This document shows, in pieces, positions 1 through 9,010 of a DNA stretch of 37,678 bases. The stretch comes from Alphaproteobacteria bacterium (GTDB lineage: Bacteria; Pseudomonadota; Alphaproteobacteria; Micavibrionales; Micavibrionaceae). Within the stretch, counting starts at the first letter, position 1; every line of letters begins with the position of its first letter. The stretch lies in NCBI GenBank assembly GCA_027482195.1, contig JAIXWE010000018.1:1-37678 (forward strand), read 5' to 3'. Made by a program: the position numbers and the translations under genes. The notes beneath the pieces are model-generated. The model did no database searches and was not told where the DNA came from. It was given only the letters and a program-made list of their open reading frames with translations.

Positions 1-443
1 AAAATACCGTTCTGGTATGCGCAATATTGATTTGCGAGTGAACATATTTCGTGCACCACCTCGTTCAACGGCCCACGCAAATTCGTAACCGTCACAGCAC
101 GCGACAAACCTTCATCGGATTCAAACGCAATCGGAATATCGGCGCCATCAAGAACAAGTTGCAACGCCCCAGCCAATGTTTCACCACGCAACTCAAACGG
201 CCCAACCAGTGTGTCGGGAAGCGGATCCCCTTTGTCCATCTCGGGTAATAAGACATCTTTTCCAAGCGGCAAATAAATAACCGGATCGGGGCGTTCATTC
301 AAAGCTTGCTGGCGCGCTTCCGCAGATTTTGGCGCAGGAATATTGACACTGCGTGCCTTTGGCCCATCGGCATCGGCGCACGATGTTAAAACAAAGGCCG
401 CCGCCCCCATCATCAAAACACTCCGTAATGATTTTTGCGTCAT
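1..443 (-). CDS. Lipoprotein secretin N-terminal part (type IV pilus / type II secretion), cut by window edge
   Basis: The first 147 residues of a larger protein are visible; the reading frame runs off the left edge without a stop. It starts with a lipoprotein signal peptide ending in LTSC (predicted lipidated Cys22, followed by Ala-Asp), so outer-membrane anchoring is likely. After a Pro/Ala/Glu-rich linker, residues of about 85-147 resemble a secretin/TonB short N-terminal (STN) domain: alternating hydrophobic residues, GALQLVLDG, then a strand-helix ending in a CSLANQYCAY segment. Lipidated secretins of the PilN/MshL/BfpB kind have this plan. The start follows an AAGGGG-type ribosome site, 13 bases after the stop of a response regulator gene, so the two are probably co-transcribed. 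The divergent prepilin peptidase nearby supports a pilus or secretion role. The secretin pore domain lies outside the window and cannot be confirmed. Confidence 0.6.
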   Translation of the reverse strand, partial: MTQKSLRSVLMMGAAAFVLTSCADADGPKARSVNIPAPKSAEARQQALNERPDPVIYLPLGKDVLLPEMDKGDPLPDTLVGPFELRGETLAGALQLVLDGADIPIAFESDEGLSRAVTVTNLRGPLNEVVHEICSLANQYCAYQNGI

Positions 444-456
444 ACTTCCAATCCCC

Positions 457-840
457 TTAATGCTCTTTATCCGCAACCTGAACAGCGCGCGTCACCATTT
501 TAATCAAACGATCTTTTTGCACTGGTTTCATTAACACAGCACTGACCCCCCATTTATTCGCCTCATTTAACAAATCAGGATTTTGATCACCCGTCACCAA
601 AATCACCGGCGTATTTAAACCCTTGCCGCGGATCGAGCGGATAAATTCAAATCCGTCAATTGGCTCCATGCGCACATCCACAATCGCCAGATCAATTTTA
701 TTTTGTGCAATCTGATCCAGCGCGGCTTTCCCATCTGCGGCCTCAACCACGTCAAAAGCAGCATCAGTGAGGTAACGCACAATTTGCATGCGCACAAAAT
801 CATTGTCTTCGACAATCAAGATACGGGAAGGAGCAGTCAT
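457..840 (-). CDS. Stand-alone CheY-like response regulator
   Basis: A 127-residue protein consisting only of a receiver domain. The acidic pocket is Glu11-Asp12, the phospho-acceptor is Asp55 (in IVDVRM), the switch residue is Thr83 (VTGD) and the conserved lysine is Lys105 (MKPV), so it should be phosphorylated by a histidine kinase. There is no output domain; such regulators act through protein contacts or as phosphorelay intermediates. It is the first gene of a minus-strand pair with the lipoprotein secretin, which suggests control of pilus or secretion function. No kinase lies next to it. The cognate kinase is unknown; the hybrid kinase at 26 kb is too distant to assign. Confidence 0.9.
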   Translation of the reverse strand: MTAPSRILIVEDNDFVRMQIVRYLTDAAFDVVEAADGKAALDQIAQNKIDLAIVDVRMEPIDGFEFIRSIRGKGLNTPVILVTGDQNPDLLNEANKWGVSAVLMKPVQKDRLIKMVTRAVQVADKEH

Positions 841-981
841 TGTTCTTCTGAAAAACCCAAAATGTTAAGACATGATTCGCAAGACGATATAAATCTTGAA
901 AAAGGTAAAACATCACTCAACGCTTTGCAATGGCTTCCCTTTTTCGCTTTTCTTTCCCAAAAGCCTTGTTAGACTCAAGGA

Positions 982-1488
982 ATGGATATTTTGGCATTTT
1001 GTCTTTTGGGTTTGGGCGTCATGGTGATGATCGCCTTGGCGGTTATTGACCTTAAAACATGGCTTTTACCGGATAAACTGAACGCAACCCTTGGGATTTT
1101 AGGGGTTGGCTTTCATGCCGCTTTGGGCTTTCAAATTTTTCCGCCCCATGAATTGATTTTTGCAGGCCTGATCGGCGCCGGGATTCTTTATGTCATTCGT
1201 TTTTTTGGAAATCGTGCCTATCAACAAGACACGTTGGGCTTGGGGGATGTGAAACTTTTGGGGGCGGCCGGATTATGGCTTGGGATTGATGGCGTGATTA
1301 TGGCTATGACCCTCGGCGCATTTGCGGGGATTCTTCACGGGGTTGGCGTTGCCACCTTTAAAACCCTGCGCCACAAGGAGCCCTTTAACTTAAGACGTCT
1401 TGCCATTCCCGCAGGCCCCGGTTTTTGCATCGGAATTTTTATCGCCATGATGTGGTATCTTATGCCCTTCTTAATGGAGGGGTTATGA
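982..1488 (+). CDS. Prepilin peptidase (A24 family), peptidase domain only
   Basis: A 168-residue polytopic membrane protein with about five or six hydrophobic segments. The two aspartates of A24 aspartyl proteases are visible: Asp23 in VIDLKTWLLPD and Asp89 in GLGDVKLL (the GxGD motif). The family cleaves leader peptides of type IV pilins and type II secretion pseudopilins at the inner membrane. Full-length PilD enzymes are about 250-290 residues and carry an N-terminal cytoplasmic methyltransferase domain; this protein lacks it and resembles the catalytic core alone. The ATG follows a CAAGG ribosome site. Its end overlaps the next gene by four bases (ATGA). The neighbouring secretin fits the role, although the next gene downstream is metabolic. 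Confidence 0.85.
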   Translation: MDILAFCLLGLGVMVMIALAVIDLKTWLLPDKLNATLGILGVGFHAALGFQIFPPHELIFAGLIGAGILYVIRFFGNRAYQQDTLGLGDVKLLGAAGLWLGIDGVIMAMTLGAFAGILHGVGVATFKTLRHKEPFNLRRLAIPAGPGFCIGIFIAMMWYLMPFLMEGL

Positions 1489-2699
1489 GCGCTTTAAAAG
1501 GCCTTCGCGTTCTTGATTTATCGCGCGTGCTCGCGGGGCCTTATTGCACACAAATGTTGGGCGATATGGGTGCGGATATCATCAAAATTGAAAAGCCTTT
1601 CGCGGGGGATGATACGCGCTTTTGGGGGCCGCCCTTTCACAAAGATGCACACGGACATGACACAAAAGAAAGTGCGTATTACCTCAGCATCAATCGCAAT
1701 AAAAAATCGGTCGCCATTGATATCACCAAAGCCGAAGGCCAAAATCTGATCCTCGGACTTTTAGAGTCATGTGACATTTTAATCGAAAATTTTAAGACCA
1801 GAAATTTGGCGAAATATGGTTTGGATTATGATCAGATCCGCCAAAAATTTCCAAAGCTGATTTATTGTTCCATCACAGGTTTCGGAACATCGGGCCCGTT
1901 ATCAACCGAGCCCGGATATGATTTGGTGGCGCAAGCCATGGGTGGATTGATGGCCACAACCGGAGAAGTGGACGGCGCGCCCATGAAATCCGGCATTGCG
2001 GTGAGTGATATTTTAACCGGCCTTCATGCGGCGATTGGAATTTTATCCGCGCTGCATGCCCGCACACAGACAGGATGCGGCCAACGTGTCGATGTAAATT
2101 TGTTGGATTGCACCATGGCCACCATGACCAATTTGGCACAATTTTATTTAACATCCCAAACACCCGCAAAACGCCAAGGCAATGCACATTCGACCATCGT
2201 GCCCTACCAAGCTTTTCGCACCAAAGATTCATGGTGTGTGATTGCCGTTGGTAACGATCACCAATTTCAAAGACTATGCGCCGTGTTAGGTGAGCCGTCC
2301 TTGGCACGCGATGAAAAATTTTCAACCAACGCAGCACGTCTTAAAAATCGCGATTCCTTGATTAAAATTTTAGAAAAACATATTGCACAATTTACAACCG
2401 AAGCTTTGGTCACACTGTGCCGTGATCAAGACATTCCCGCAGGGCCCGTCAACCGCATCGACCAAGCTTTTGCCGAACCGCAAGCCCAGCATAACGAAAT
2501 GAAAATTAATATGGACGGCGTTACCCTTGTCGGCTCACCTTTGAAATTTTCAGATACGAAAGTTGATTATCATCTCACCCCGCCGCCCCTGGGACGGGAC
2601 ACGCGCCGCGTACTGAGAGATATTTTAAACTTGCCCGACACCGCCATCACCGCCCTCGCGGCGCAGAGGGTTATTCAGTTGGAAAAATCTTCGATCTGA
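1485..2699 (+). CDS. CaiB/BaiF family (class III) CoA-transferase
   Basis: A 404-residue protein of the family III CoA-transferases, which move CoA between carboxylic acids (formyl-/oxalyl-, carnitine-, succinyl-CoA and others). Family features include the N-terminal GLRVLDLSRVLAGPY segment, MGADIIKIEKP, a SINRNKKS stretch, the PGYD segment at residues 143-146 (Asp146 is the best candidate for the catalytic aspartate), and a C-terminal PAGPVNRIDQ region. The exact substrate cannot be read from the sequence. The start at 1485 was chosen because it gives the usual family N-terminus, has a GGAGGGG ribosome site and overlaps the preceding stop by four bases. An in-frame ATG 60 bases upstream lies inside the peptidase gene and is less likely. 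Its 3' end overlaps a convergent small gene by 25 bases. Confidence 0.9.
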   Translation: MSALKGLRVLDLSRVLAGPYCTQMLGDMGADIIKIEKPFAGDDTRFWGPPFHKDAHGHDTKESAYYLSINRNKKSVAIDITKAEGQNLILGLLESCDILIENFKTRNLAKYGLDYDQIRQKFPKLIYCSITGFGTSGPLSTEPGYDLVAQAMGGLMATTGEVDGAPMKSGIAVSDILTGLHAAIGILSALHARTQTGCGQRVDVNLLDCTMATMTNLAQFYLTSQTPAKRQGNAHSTIVPYQAFRTKDSWCVIAVGNDHQFQRLCAVLGEPSLARDEKFSTNAARLKNRDSLIKILEKHIAQFTTEALVTLCRDQDIPAGPVNRIDQAFAEPQAQHNEMKINMDGVTLVGSPLKFSDTKVDYHLTPPPLGRDTRRVLRDILNLPDTAITALAAQRVIQLEKSSI

Positions 2700-2827
2700 G
2701 CTTGCCGCTCACGATAGTCAAGCGCGTAACCATGACTGCGCCAGATATAAAATTCAAAGACGGCAAGAATGATAATCGCGACCGCGAGCAAAATAACAAA
2801 GCTACGAAAAACAAGATTTGTTAACAA
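2675..2827 (-). CDS. Small single-helix membrane protein (50 residues, TTG start)
   Basis: An open frame of 50 codons from a TTG start to TGA. It encodes one strongly hydrophobic helix (about residues 8-27, SFVILLAVAIIILAVFEF region) followed by a short charged tail (WRSHGYALDYRERQAQ). The only in-frame start is TTG, preceded at a suitable distance by AAAGGTAGAG. It begins 14 bases after the stop of a small lipoprotein gene on the same strand, and its end runs 25 bases into the convergent CoA-transferase gene. Gene spacing, hydrophobic profile and ribosome site support a real gene; no family is recognised. The non-ATG start and short length keep confidence moderate. Confidence 0.45.
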   Translation of the reverse strand: MLTNLVFRSFVILLAVAIIILAVFEFYIWRSHGYALDYRERQAQIEDFSN

Positions 2828-2841
2828 ATTAAACTCTACCT

Positions 2842-3030
2842 TTATTCACATATTCTCTCGCTTTGTAGCACAGAGAACGCCGCGCCGTCAGAGTGTCTTA
2901 TTTTATTACAAATATGCACGCGCTGATCCTCTAATCCCCGAGAGTATCCCTCTTGGTATCTATCGGAAACATTTTCTTTTTCACAAGCTGTTAAAGCTAA
3001 AAATACAAAAGATAAAAATAAGTATTTCAT
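2842..3030 (-). CDS. Small Cys-containing lipoprotein of unknown function
   Basis: A 62-residue protein with a classical lipoprotein signal: MKYLFLSFVF core and a LTAC lipobox, lipidated Cys16. The mature part is about 46 residues, charged, with a YQEGYSRGLEDQ segment and two further cysteines (in HICNKI and the C-terminal RICE) that could form a disulfide in the envelope. Short glycine/tyrosine-spaced EGYxxGxxD segments recur in small alphaproteobacterial lipoproteins, but I cannot name a family. It is first in a two-gene minus-strand unit with the one-helix membrane protein 14 bases downstream. The upstream 195 bases to pyrB are AT-rich and presumably hold divergent promoters; no strong ribosome site precedes the ATG. 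Confidence 0.6.
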   Translation of the reverse strand: MKYLFLSFVFLALTACEKENVSDRYQEGYSRGLEDQRVHICNKIRHSDGAAFSVLQSERICE

Positions 3031-3225
3031 AAAAATTATTAAATACTGTTTTTTATAGCAAGCAAGAAAAATTTGATTTTAGTAGCATTAGAAATCTGAT
3101 TTTATCCCAACTTGATTTAGAATCCATACCACAACAATATCTGCATTATGTAAACAAATAACACCCCCCTCTGGACAAGATACATATAATAAGTGTTAGA
3201 AGAGAGGATAAGGGAGTGAAATTAA

Positions 3226-4137
3226 GTGAAACTGTCGGTTCCTCATCTTTTAGACATCGCTTCTTTGACAAAAGACGATATTCACCTGGTCCTTGATCGG
3301 GCGCGGGTGCACAAGCAAAATTTGGCGCATAACCGCGTGGCACCCCTTTTACAGGGCAAAGTCATCATGACCATCTTCACCGAAAATTCCACCCGCACGC
3401 GCGTGTCATTTGACATGGCCGCGCTTCGCCTTGGGGCATCCTTGATTCATTGGGATGAGAAAATAAGCTCCGCGCAAAAGGGCGAGACATTTTCTGATAC
3501 GATTGCGTATTTGAACGGATACAAACCCGATGCGATTATCACGCGCCATCATGAATATAATGCGCCGTCTTATATCGCCGCGCGTGTTGATTGTCCGGTG
3601 ATTAATGCGGGCGATAGTTACCGCGAACATCCAAGCCAAGCGTTGCTCGATGCGTTCACGGTTCACGAATGTAAAGGCCGCCTTGATAATCTGACCATCA
3701 CCATCATCGGAGACATTGCGCATTCGCGGGTGGCAAATTCCAATATCGCTTTGTGGGGGAAATTAAATTCGCGCGTGCATGTCATTGCACCGGAAAATTT
3801 ACAACCACAAAAAATACCGGATCATGTAAAAGTTTTTTCAAACTTGCGCGAAGGGTTGGAGGGATGTGACATTATCATGCCGCTTCGCCTTCAAAAAGAA
3901 CGCATGGAACAGGCCGATATTCCCGATGAAACAGCATATTTTCAAACTTATGGCTTAACTTTGGAGCGTTTAAGTATGGCCAAGAATGATGCGGTTGTCT
4001 TACACCCCGGGCCGATGAATCGCGGTGTTGAAATTGACGACATGGTTGCGGATGACCCGCATTTCAGTAAAATTTTTCAACAAGGCGCAAACGGCGTTCC
4101 CGTACGTATGGCGATTTTAGAAAGTTTATTAACATGA
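3226..4137 (+). CDS. pyrB: Aspartate carbamoyltransferase catalytic chain
   Basis: A 303-residue enzyme condensing carbamoyl phosphate with aspartate, the first committed step of pyrimidine synthesis, in the cytoplasm. The carbamoyl-phosphate loop reads ENSTRTRVSF, followed by a loop with SSAQKGET, the HPSQALLD motif, the aspartate-binding RLQKER segment and the closing HPGPMNRG motif. Length is normal. The GTG start is supported by AGGGAG nine bases upstream (3211-3216). It is the first gene of a long operon and overlaps plsY by four bases (ATGA). A TATAAT at 3185-3190 could be a -10 box but lacks a well-spaced -35. Unlike many alphaproteobacteria, no pyrC (dihydroorotase) gene follows it. 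Confidence 0.96.
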   Translation: MKLSVPHLLDIASLTKDDIHLVLDRARVHKQNLAHNRVAPLLQGKVIMTIFTENSTRTRVSFDMAALRLGASLIHWDEKISSAQKGETFSDTIAYLNGYKPDAIITRHHEYNAPSYIAARVDCPVINAGDSYREHPSQALLDAFTVHECKGRLDNLTITIIGDIAHSRVANSNIALWGKLNSRVHVIAPENLQPQKIPDHVKVFSNLREGLEGCDIIMPLRLQKERMEQADIPDETAYFQTYGLTLERLSMAKNDAVVLHPGPMNRGVEIDDMVADDPHFSKIFQQGANGVPVRMAILESLLT

Positions 4138-4748
4138 TAGATGTTATTTTTAATCACATTCAAATAACCGGCGTGATAGGTCTTGTGTTTGGATATCTCA
4201 TTGGTTCCATTCCCTTTGGCCTTATTCTCACGCGTGTTTTTGGATATGGTGATATTCGCACGATCGGGTCCGGAAATATTGGTGCGACAAATGTCTTGCG
4301 CGTGGGGAATAAAAAACTTGCGGCCGCCACATTGCTTCTTGACGCGCTCAAAGGTGTGGTTGCGATTTTGATCGCACAAAATTTTGGTGATCTTCATATG
4401 GTGTTTGGCGCGGCGTTGGGTGCGGTGCTTGGGCATAATTTTCCAGTGTGGTTGAAATTCAAAGGGGGCAAGGGTGTAGCCGTCACGCTGGGCGTGATCT
4501 TGATGTTATCTCCGTTAGTTGGTGTTTTAGCCTGTGCCACATGGCTTGTGACGGCTTTTTTATTTCGTATCTCGTCCCTTGCGGCTCTTGTGGCGCTTGC
4601 ACTCACGCCGCTTTACATCGCAAGCTTTGGTAACCCGAAACAAATTTATCTCATCGGCCTTATGTGTCTTTTGGGTTGGATCCGCCATCACGCAAACATC
4701 ACACGTTTATGGGATGGCACAGAATCAAAAATCGGATCAAAAAAATGA
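4134..4748 (+). CDS. plsY: Glycerol-3-phosphate acyltransferase PlsY
   Basis: A 204-residue inner-membrane enzyme that transfers an acyl group from acyl-phosphate to glycerol-3-phosphate, making lysophosphatidate for phospholipid synthesis. The three family motifs are present: SIPFGLILTR, GSGNIGATNVLR and KFKGGKGVAV, plus a C-terminal RHHANI-RL-GTE segment. Several hydrophobic helices match the family topology. It overlaps pyrB and dprA by four bases on each side, so translational coupling is likely. Confidence 0.96.
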   Translation: MIDVIFNHIQITGVIGLVFGYLIGSIPFGLILTRVFGYGDIRTIGSGNIGATNVLRVGNKKLAAATLLLDALKGVVAILIAQNFGDLHMVFGAALGAVLGHNFPVWLKFKGGKGVAVTLGVILMLSPLVGVLACATWLVTAFLFRISSLAALVALALTPLYIASFGNPKQIYLIGLMCLLGWIRHHANITRLWDGTESKIGSKK

Positions 4749-5857
4749 TTGATCAAGAGCGGATCAACTGGCTGACCCTCGCGCGCACAACCAATATCGG
4801 GGCGATCACCTTTCATCGTCTCATTTCAAAATATAAAACTGCGACAGATGCGCTGAATGCACTTCCGGATATTTTACGTGGCAAAAAATTAGAATTGCCA
4901 AATTCCGCATTGATTGAACAAGAATTAAAAACAATTGAGAAATTAAACGCACAATTGCTATGCGCTTATGACTCTGATTACCCCGTATCATTGGCGGAAA
5001 CCGAAGATGCGCCGCCCGTTTTGATTGTACGCGGTGATGTCACACATCTTAACCGCCCCGTGGTTGCGATTGTTGGATCACGCAATTGTTCGTTAAACGG
5101 GCGACGTTTTGCTTTTAAATTGGCGCAAGATCTTGGGGCACTTGATTATTGCGTGGCGTCCGGCCTTGCGCGCGGCATCGACACATCAGCTCATGAAGGA
5201 AGTTTACAAACCGGGACAATCGCGGTTGTGGGGGGCGGTGTTGATGTAATTTATCCGCCTGAAAATCAAAAAATTTATCATGAGATTTGTGAAAAAGGCG
5301 TTGTTGTTTCCGAACATCCTTGCGGCCTTCAACCCATGGCGCAACATTTCCCAAAGCGTAACCGCATCATCACCGGATTATCGGTGGGGGTTGTGGTTAT
5401 CGAGGCCAATCCAAAATCTGGATCACTTATTTCCGCCCGCACGGCCGCAGAGCAAGGCCGCGATGTCATGGCCGTTCCGGGTTTTCCCGCCGACCCGCGT
5501 TCGGCCGGAACCAATCAATTGATCCGCGATGGCGCAGCATTAGTGCGCAATATTGACGATGTGATGGAATGTATCTCCGGGTTTAAACGCGCCATTCCCC
5601 ACCAAACGCGTCCTCACGGCTTGGGCGAAGATGAGGCTGATATTTTTGAAAACCCGCCGTCACCACTGAATAAAGACGAGATTTTAAACCATCTGACCAC
5701 ATCCCCCACCGCCATTGATGAATTATGCCGTGCGTGCCACACATCTCCCGGGATTTTGGCGGGCAAGCTCTTAGAGCTTGAATTAGAAGGGCTTATTCAA
5801 CGTCTTCCCGGCAATCGCGTGGCAAAACTTGACACAACGTGGCGCGCCACCGCATAA
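4745..5857 (+). CDS. dprA: DNA-processing protein DprA (Smf)
   Basis: A 370-residue protein that in known systems binds incoming single-stranded DNA and loads RecA during natural transformation. An N-terminal helix-hairpin-helix-like region precedes the Rossmann-like DprA core, with IVGSRNCSLNGRRFA, SGLARGIDTSAH, VVGGGVDVIYPPEN, FPKRNRIITGLS, SGSLISARTA and GTNQLI motifs. A C-terminal winged helix (about residues 305-360) contains ILNHLTTSPTAIDEL and the ELELEGLIQRLPGN hairpin. The start at 4745 gives an ATGA overlap with plsY; a longer in-frame ATG at 4664 lies inside plsY. topA begins ten bases after the stop, a widespread alphaproteobacterial arrangement. No other competence genes are in the window. 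Confidence 0.95.
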   Translation: MIDQERINWLTLARTTNIGAITFHRLISKYKTATDALNALPDILRGKKLELPNSALIEQELKTIEKLNAQLLCAYDSDYPVSLAETEDAPPVLIVRGDVTHLNRPVVAIVGSRNCSLNGRRFAFKLAQDLGALDYCVASGLARGIDTSAHEGSLQTGTIAVVGGGVDVIYPPENQKIYHEICEKGVVVSEHPCGLQPMAQHFPKRNRIITGLSVGVVVIEANPKSGSLISARTAAEQGRDVMAVPGFPADPRSAGTNQLIRDGAALVRNIDDVMECISGFKRAIPHQTRPHGLGEDEADIFENPPSPLNKDEILNHLTTSPTAIDELCRACHTSPGILAGKLLELELEGLIQRLPGNRVAKLDTTWRATA

Positions 5858-5867
5858 AGGACACCTT

Positions 5868-8333
5868 ATGACCCAGAACCTCGTGATTGTTGAATCGCCC
5901 GCCAAGGCCAAGACGATTAATAAATATCTCGGCAAGGATTATCATGTTCTTGCATCCTTCGGGCATGTGCGAGATTTGCCGCCGAAAGACGGATCGGTGC
6001 GCCCCGATGATAATTTTTCCATGAGTTGGGAGTTATCAGACCGCGCGGAGAAAACCATGCGCGATATCCAAGCAGCCGCAAAAAAGGCGGATGCAATTTA
6101 TCTGTGCACTGACCCCGACCGCGAAGGTGAAGCCATTTCATGGCACGTTTTACAAATTCTCAATGAAAAAAACCTTACAAAAAATAAAACCATTCGCCGT
6201 GTGACATTTAATGAGATTACCAAACCCGCCATTTTGGAGGCGTTTAATCACCCGCGCGAACTTGACCAACCTCTGATCGAAGCTTATTTGGCGCGCCGCG
6301 CCCTTGATTATCTTGTTGGCTTTACGCTTTCGCCTGTTTTATGGCGCAAATTACCGGGTGCGAAATCGGCGGGGCGTGTGCAATCAGTTGCGCTTCGTTT
6401 GATTTGCGAACGCGAAGATGAAATTGAGAAATTTAACTCCCAAGAATATTGGTCGTTGCATGCAAAATTGCAAACTCCGGAAGGGGCAACTTTTCTTGCG
6501 CGCTTGACACATCTTGCGGGCAATAAACTTGATCGTCTTGATATTACCTCAGAAGATGCGGCTGTGGCGGCCGCCGCGCGTATTCGCAACAAAGCCTTGG
6601 TGGTTCAAAAAGTTGAAAAGAAACAGGTTCGCCGTAACCCCGCACCACCTTTTATTACCTCAACCCTTCAAATGGAAGGTTCACGCAAATTGCGTTTATC
6701 TTCCGCGCAAACAATGCGCTTAGCACAACAGCTTTACGAAGGGGTTGATATTGGCGGCGAAACGGTCGGCCTTATTACCTATATGCGAACCGATGGTACA
6801 ACGCTTTCGCAAGAGGCGGTTCAACAATGCCGCGATAAAATTATCAAAGATTTTGGCAAAAATTATTTGCCTGATGCGCCGCGCCTTTACAAAAGTAAAG
6901 CCAAAAACGCGCAAGAAGCGCACGAAGCCATTCGCCCAACCGACATGTCCCGCAGCCCCAAAGACGTCATCCAATATCTCGATGACCGCCAGGCTGCTTT
7001 ATATGAGTTAATCTGGAAGCGAACATTGGCGTCCCAGATGGAGAATGCTGTGCTGGATCAAGTCACGGCGGATATTTCAGACGGCACAGATGATGTTGTG
7101 TTGCGCGCAACCGGATCCACCATTGCGTTTGATGGCTTCTTGACCCTTTATCAAGAAGATGAAGATGACAGTGTCGAGGGCGAGAATAAAGACGATGAGA
7201 ATGCGGAACGCCGTTTGCCAAAACTTAATCCGCAGGATCCATTAAAAACAATGGATATTCAAACCGATCAACATTTCACCCAACCACCTCCGCGTTATTC
7301 CGAAGCGGCGTTGGTCAAGAAATTGGAAGAAATGGGAATTGGTCGCCCATCCACTTATGCCTCTATCATCCAAGTTCTGCAAGATCGCCAATATGTGATC
7401 CTTGATAAACGCCGCTTCACCCCCGAAGATCGCGGGCGCTTGGTTGTCACCTTCCTCAAAAAATTCTTTGAACGTTATGTTGATTATGATTTCACCGCGA
7501 ATTTAGAAGGTGAATTGGACGCGATCTCAAGTGGTGATGTAAATTACATCCAAGCCTTGCGTGATTTTTGGACCGGTTTCAAAGCAGCCGTTGATGACAC
7601 CAAAAATCTGACCATCACGCATGTCTTGGATCATCTCGACGCTGAATTGGGCCCGCACTTTTTCCCCATTACAAATGAGACACCGGATCCACGCAAATGC
7701 CCATCATGTGAAACGGGGCGCTTATCCTTAAAGCTTGGAAAATTTGGAGCCTTTATCGGATGTTCAAATTACCCCGAATGTAAACACACACGGCCCTTGG
7801 TTGTGCAAACACAAGATGCTCAAGACGAAGCGCAAGCAGGCGCACAGTTAAACGAGCCAAAAATTTTGGGAACGGATCCGGGCACAGGACGCACCATTTC
7901 GGTGCGCAAAGGTCCTTATGGTCCTTATGTGCAAATTGATGTGCCGTTAGAGAGCAAAGACAAACCAAAACGCCAAGGTATTCCGCGCGGCCTTCCCATT
8001 GATCAGGTTGATTTGGATGCGGCGTTAAAATTACTCGCCCTTCCCCGCCTTGTCGGACAACATCCCGAAACAAACGAGACGATTGAGGCGGGCATCGGCC
8101 GTTTTGGCCCTTATCTTAAACACCAAGGAAAATTTAAATCCATTCCGGCGGATGATGATGTTTTGACCATCGGGCTTAATCGCGCCGTCGATTTATTGGC
8201 ACAAGAATCAACCCGCAAAGGTTTTGTTCGTAAAGGCAAAACAGGTGGAAAAGCATCAGCAAAAACAACAAAAAAGACAGCCGCAAAGAAAACAGCACCC
8301 AAAAAACCAACGGGTAAAAAGAAAGCTTCATGA
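5868..8333 (+). CDS. topA: DNA topoisomerase I
   Basis: An 821-residue type IA topoisomerase that relaxes negative supercoils by cutting one strand. The TOPRIM domain is at the N-terminus ([14 protein letters not shown], then [13 protein letters not shown]). The central DNA-binding domain contains [16 protein letters not shown], and the active-site tyrosine is Tyr305 in [16 protein letters not shown] and a four-cysteine zinc motif (CPSC...CSNYPEC, about residues 608-640) follow, then TopA C-terminal repeats with KGPYGPYVQ and [12 protein letters not shown]. The tail from about residue 790 is lysine/alanine-rich. The start at 5868 (after AAAGG) gives the canonical [13 protein letters not shown] beginning. 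The stop overlaps queH by four bases. Confidence 0.97.
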   Translation: MTQNLVIVESPAKAKTINKYLGKDYHVLASFGHVRDLPPKDGSVRPDDNFSMSWELSDRAEKTMRDIQAAAKKADAIYLCTDPDREGEAISWHVLQILNEKNLTKNKTIRRVTFNEITKPAILEAFNHPRELDQPLIEAYLARRALDYLVGFTLSPVLWRKLPGAKSAGRVQSVALRLICEREDEIEKFNSQEYWSLHAKLQTPEGATFLARLTHLAGNKLDRLDITSEDAAVAAAARIRNKALVVQKVEKKQVRRNPAPPFITSTLQMEGSRKLRLSSAQTMRLAQQLYEGVDIGGETVGLITYMRTDGTTLSQEAVQQCRDKIIKDFGKNYLPDAPRLYKSKAKNAQEAHEAIRPTDMSRSPKDVIQYLDDRQAALYELIWKRTLASQMENAVLDQVTADISDGTDDVVLRATGSTIAFDGFLTLYQEDEDDSVEGENKDDENAERRLPKLNPQDPLKTMDIQTDQHFTQPPPRYSEAALVKKLEEMGIGRPSTYASIIQVLQDRQYVILDKRRFTPEDRGRLVVTFLKKFFERYVDYDFTANLEGELDAISSGDVNYIQALRDFWTGFKAAVDDTKNLTITHVLDHLDAELGPHFFPITNETPDPRKCPSCETGRLSLKLGKFGAFIGCSNYPECKHTRPLVVQTQDAQDEAQAGAQLNEPKILGTDPGTGRTISVRKGPYGPYVQIDVPLESKDKPKRQGIPRGLPIDQVDLDAALKLLALPRLVGQHPETNETIEAGIGRFGPYLKHQGKFKSIPADDDVLTIGLNRAVDLLAQESTRKGFVRKGKTGGKASAKTTKKTAAKKTAPKKPTGKKKAS

Positions 8334-9001
8334 CAACTCTTTCCACACTTGAGAACCGGATGATTCTTCCCATCCCTGATGGGGCGGAAAAAATTTTGCT
8401 TCATTCGTGTTGTGCGCCGTGTTCGGGTGAAGTGATTGAAGCGATGATCGCCTCAGGGTTAGAGGTAACAATTTTCTTTTATAACCCTAACATTCATCCG
8501 CGTGAGGAATACGAATATCGCAAGGAAGATAATATCAAATACGCCCAGCGTATGAATATCCCCTTCATTGATGCCGATTACGACTCCCGCAATTGGTTTG
8601 ACCGCGTCAAGGGATTGGAATGGGAACCCGAACGCGGCAAGCGCTGTACCCAATGTTTTGATATGCGTTTTGAACGTACCGCCCTTTACGCACATGAAAA
8701 TGGTTTCAACCTGTTTACATCCTGCCTTGGCATTTCACGTTGGAAAGATTTTGACCAGATTAACGGATGTGGCCACCGTGCCGCCGGGCGTTACCCCGAT
8801 CTTACCTATTGGGATTACAATTGGCGCAAAGACGGCGGATCAAAACGCATGTTGGACATCTCGAAGCGTGAGAATTTTTATCAACAAGAATATTGCGGAT
8901 GTGTTTTCTCTTTGCGCGACACAAACAAGCACCGCCTGAGCAAAGGGCGTGACAAAATTGAAATTGGCGTGCATTATTACGGGACAGAAACCGAAGTATA
9001 A
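8330..9001 (+). CDS. queH: Epoxyqueuosine reductase QueH
   Basis: A 223-residue protein of the QueH (former DUF208) family, which reduces epoxyqueuosine to queuosine in tRNA, the last step of queuosine synthesis, as a non-homologous alternative to cobalamin-dependent QueG. Conserved features are visible in order: [12 protein letters not shown] with clustered cysteines (Cys27, Cys28, Cys31), [25 protein letters not shown], the SRWKD segment and the C-terminal [17 protein letters not shown] motif. These cysteines bind the iron-sulfur cluster and metal in characterised members. It sits between topA (four-base overlap) and the first RNase R gene (nine-base gap). Confidence 0.92.
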   Translation: MTTLSTLENRMILPIPDGAEKILLHSCCAPCSGEVIEAMIASGLEVTIFFYNPNIHPREEYEYRKEDNIKYAQRMNIPFIDADYDSRNWFDRVKGLEWEPERGKRCTQCFDMRFERTALYAHENGFNLFTSCLGISRWKDFDQINGCGHRAAGRYPDLTYWDYNWRKDGGSKRMLDISKRENFYQQEYCGCVFSLRDTNKHRLSKGRDKIEIGVHYYGTETEV

Positions 9002-9010
9002 GGCCACGCG

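Noticed and set aside
1873-2337. Minus-strand open frame of 154 codons opposite the CoA-transferase gene
   Set aside because: Trp/His/Arg-rich composition typical of a shadow frame, fully inside a conserved gene.
2769-3032. Plus-strand open frame of 87 codons
   Set aside because: It is antisense to the small lipoprotein and membrane protein genes, has no ribosome site, and its product looks like random basic sequence.
3172-3190. TGGACA and TATAAT upstream of pyrB as a promoter
   Set aside because: The boxes are only seven bases apart, too close for sigma70; TATAAT alone is kept only as a possible -10.
4077-4436. Minus-strand open frame of 119 codons across pyrB and plsY
   Set aside because: Antisense to two conserved genes and without domains.
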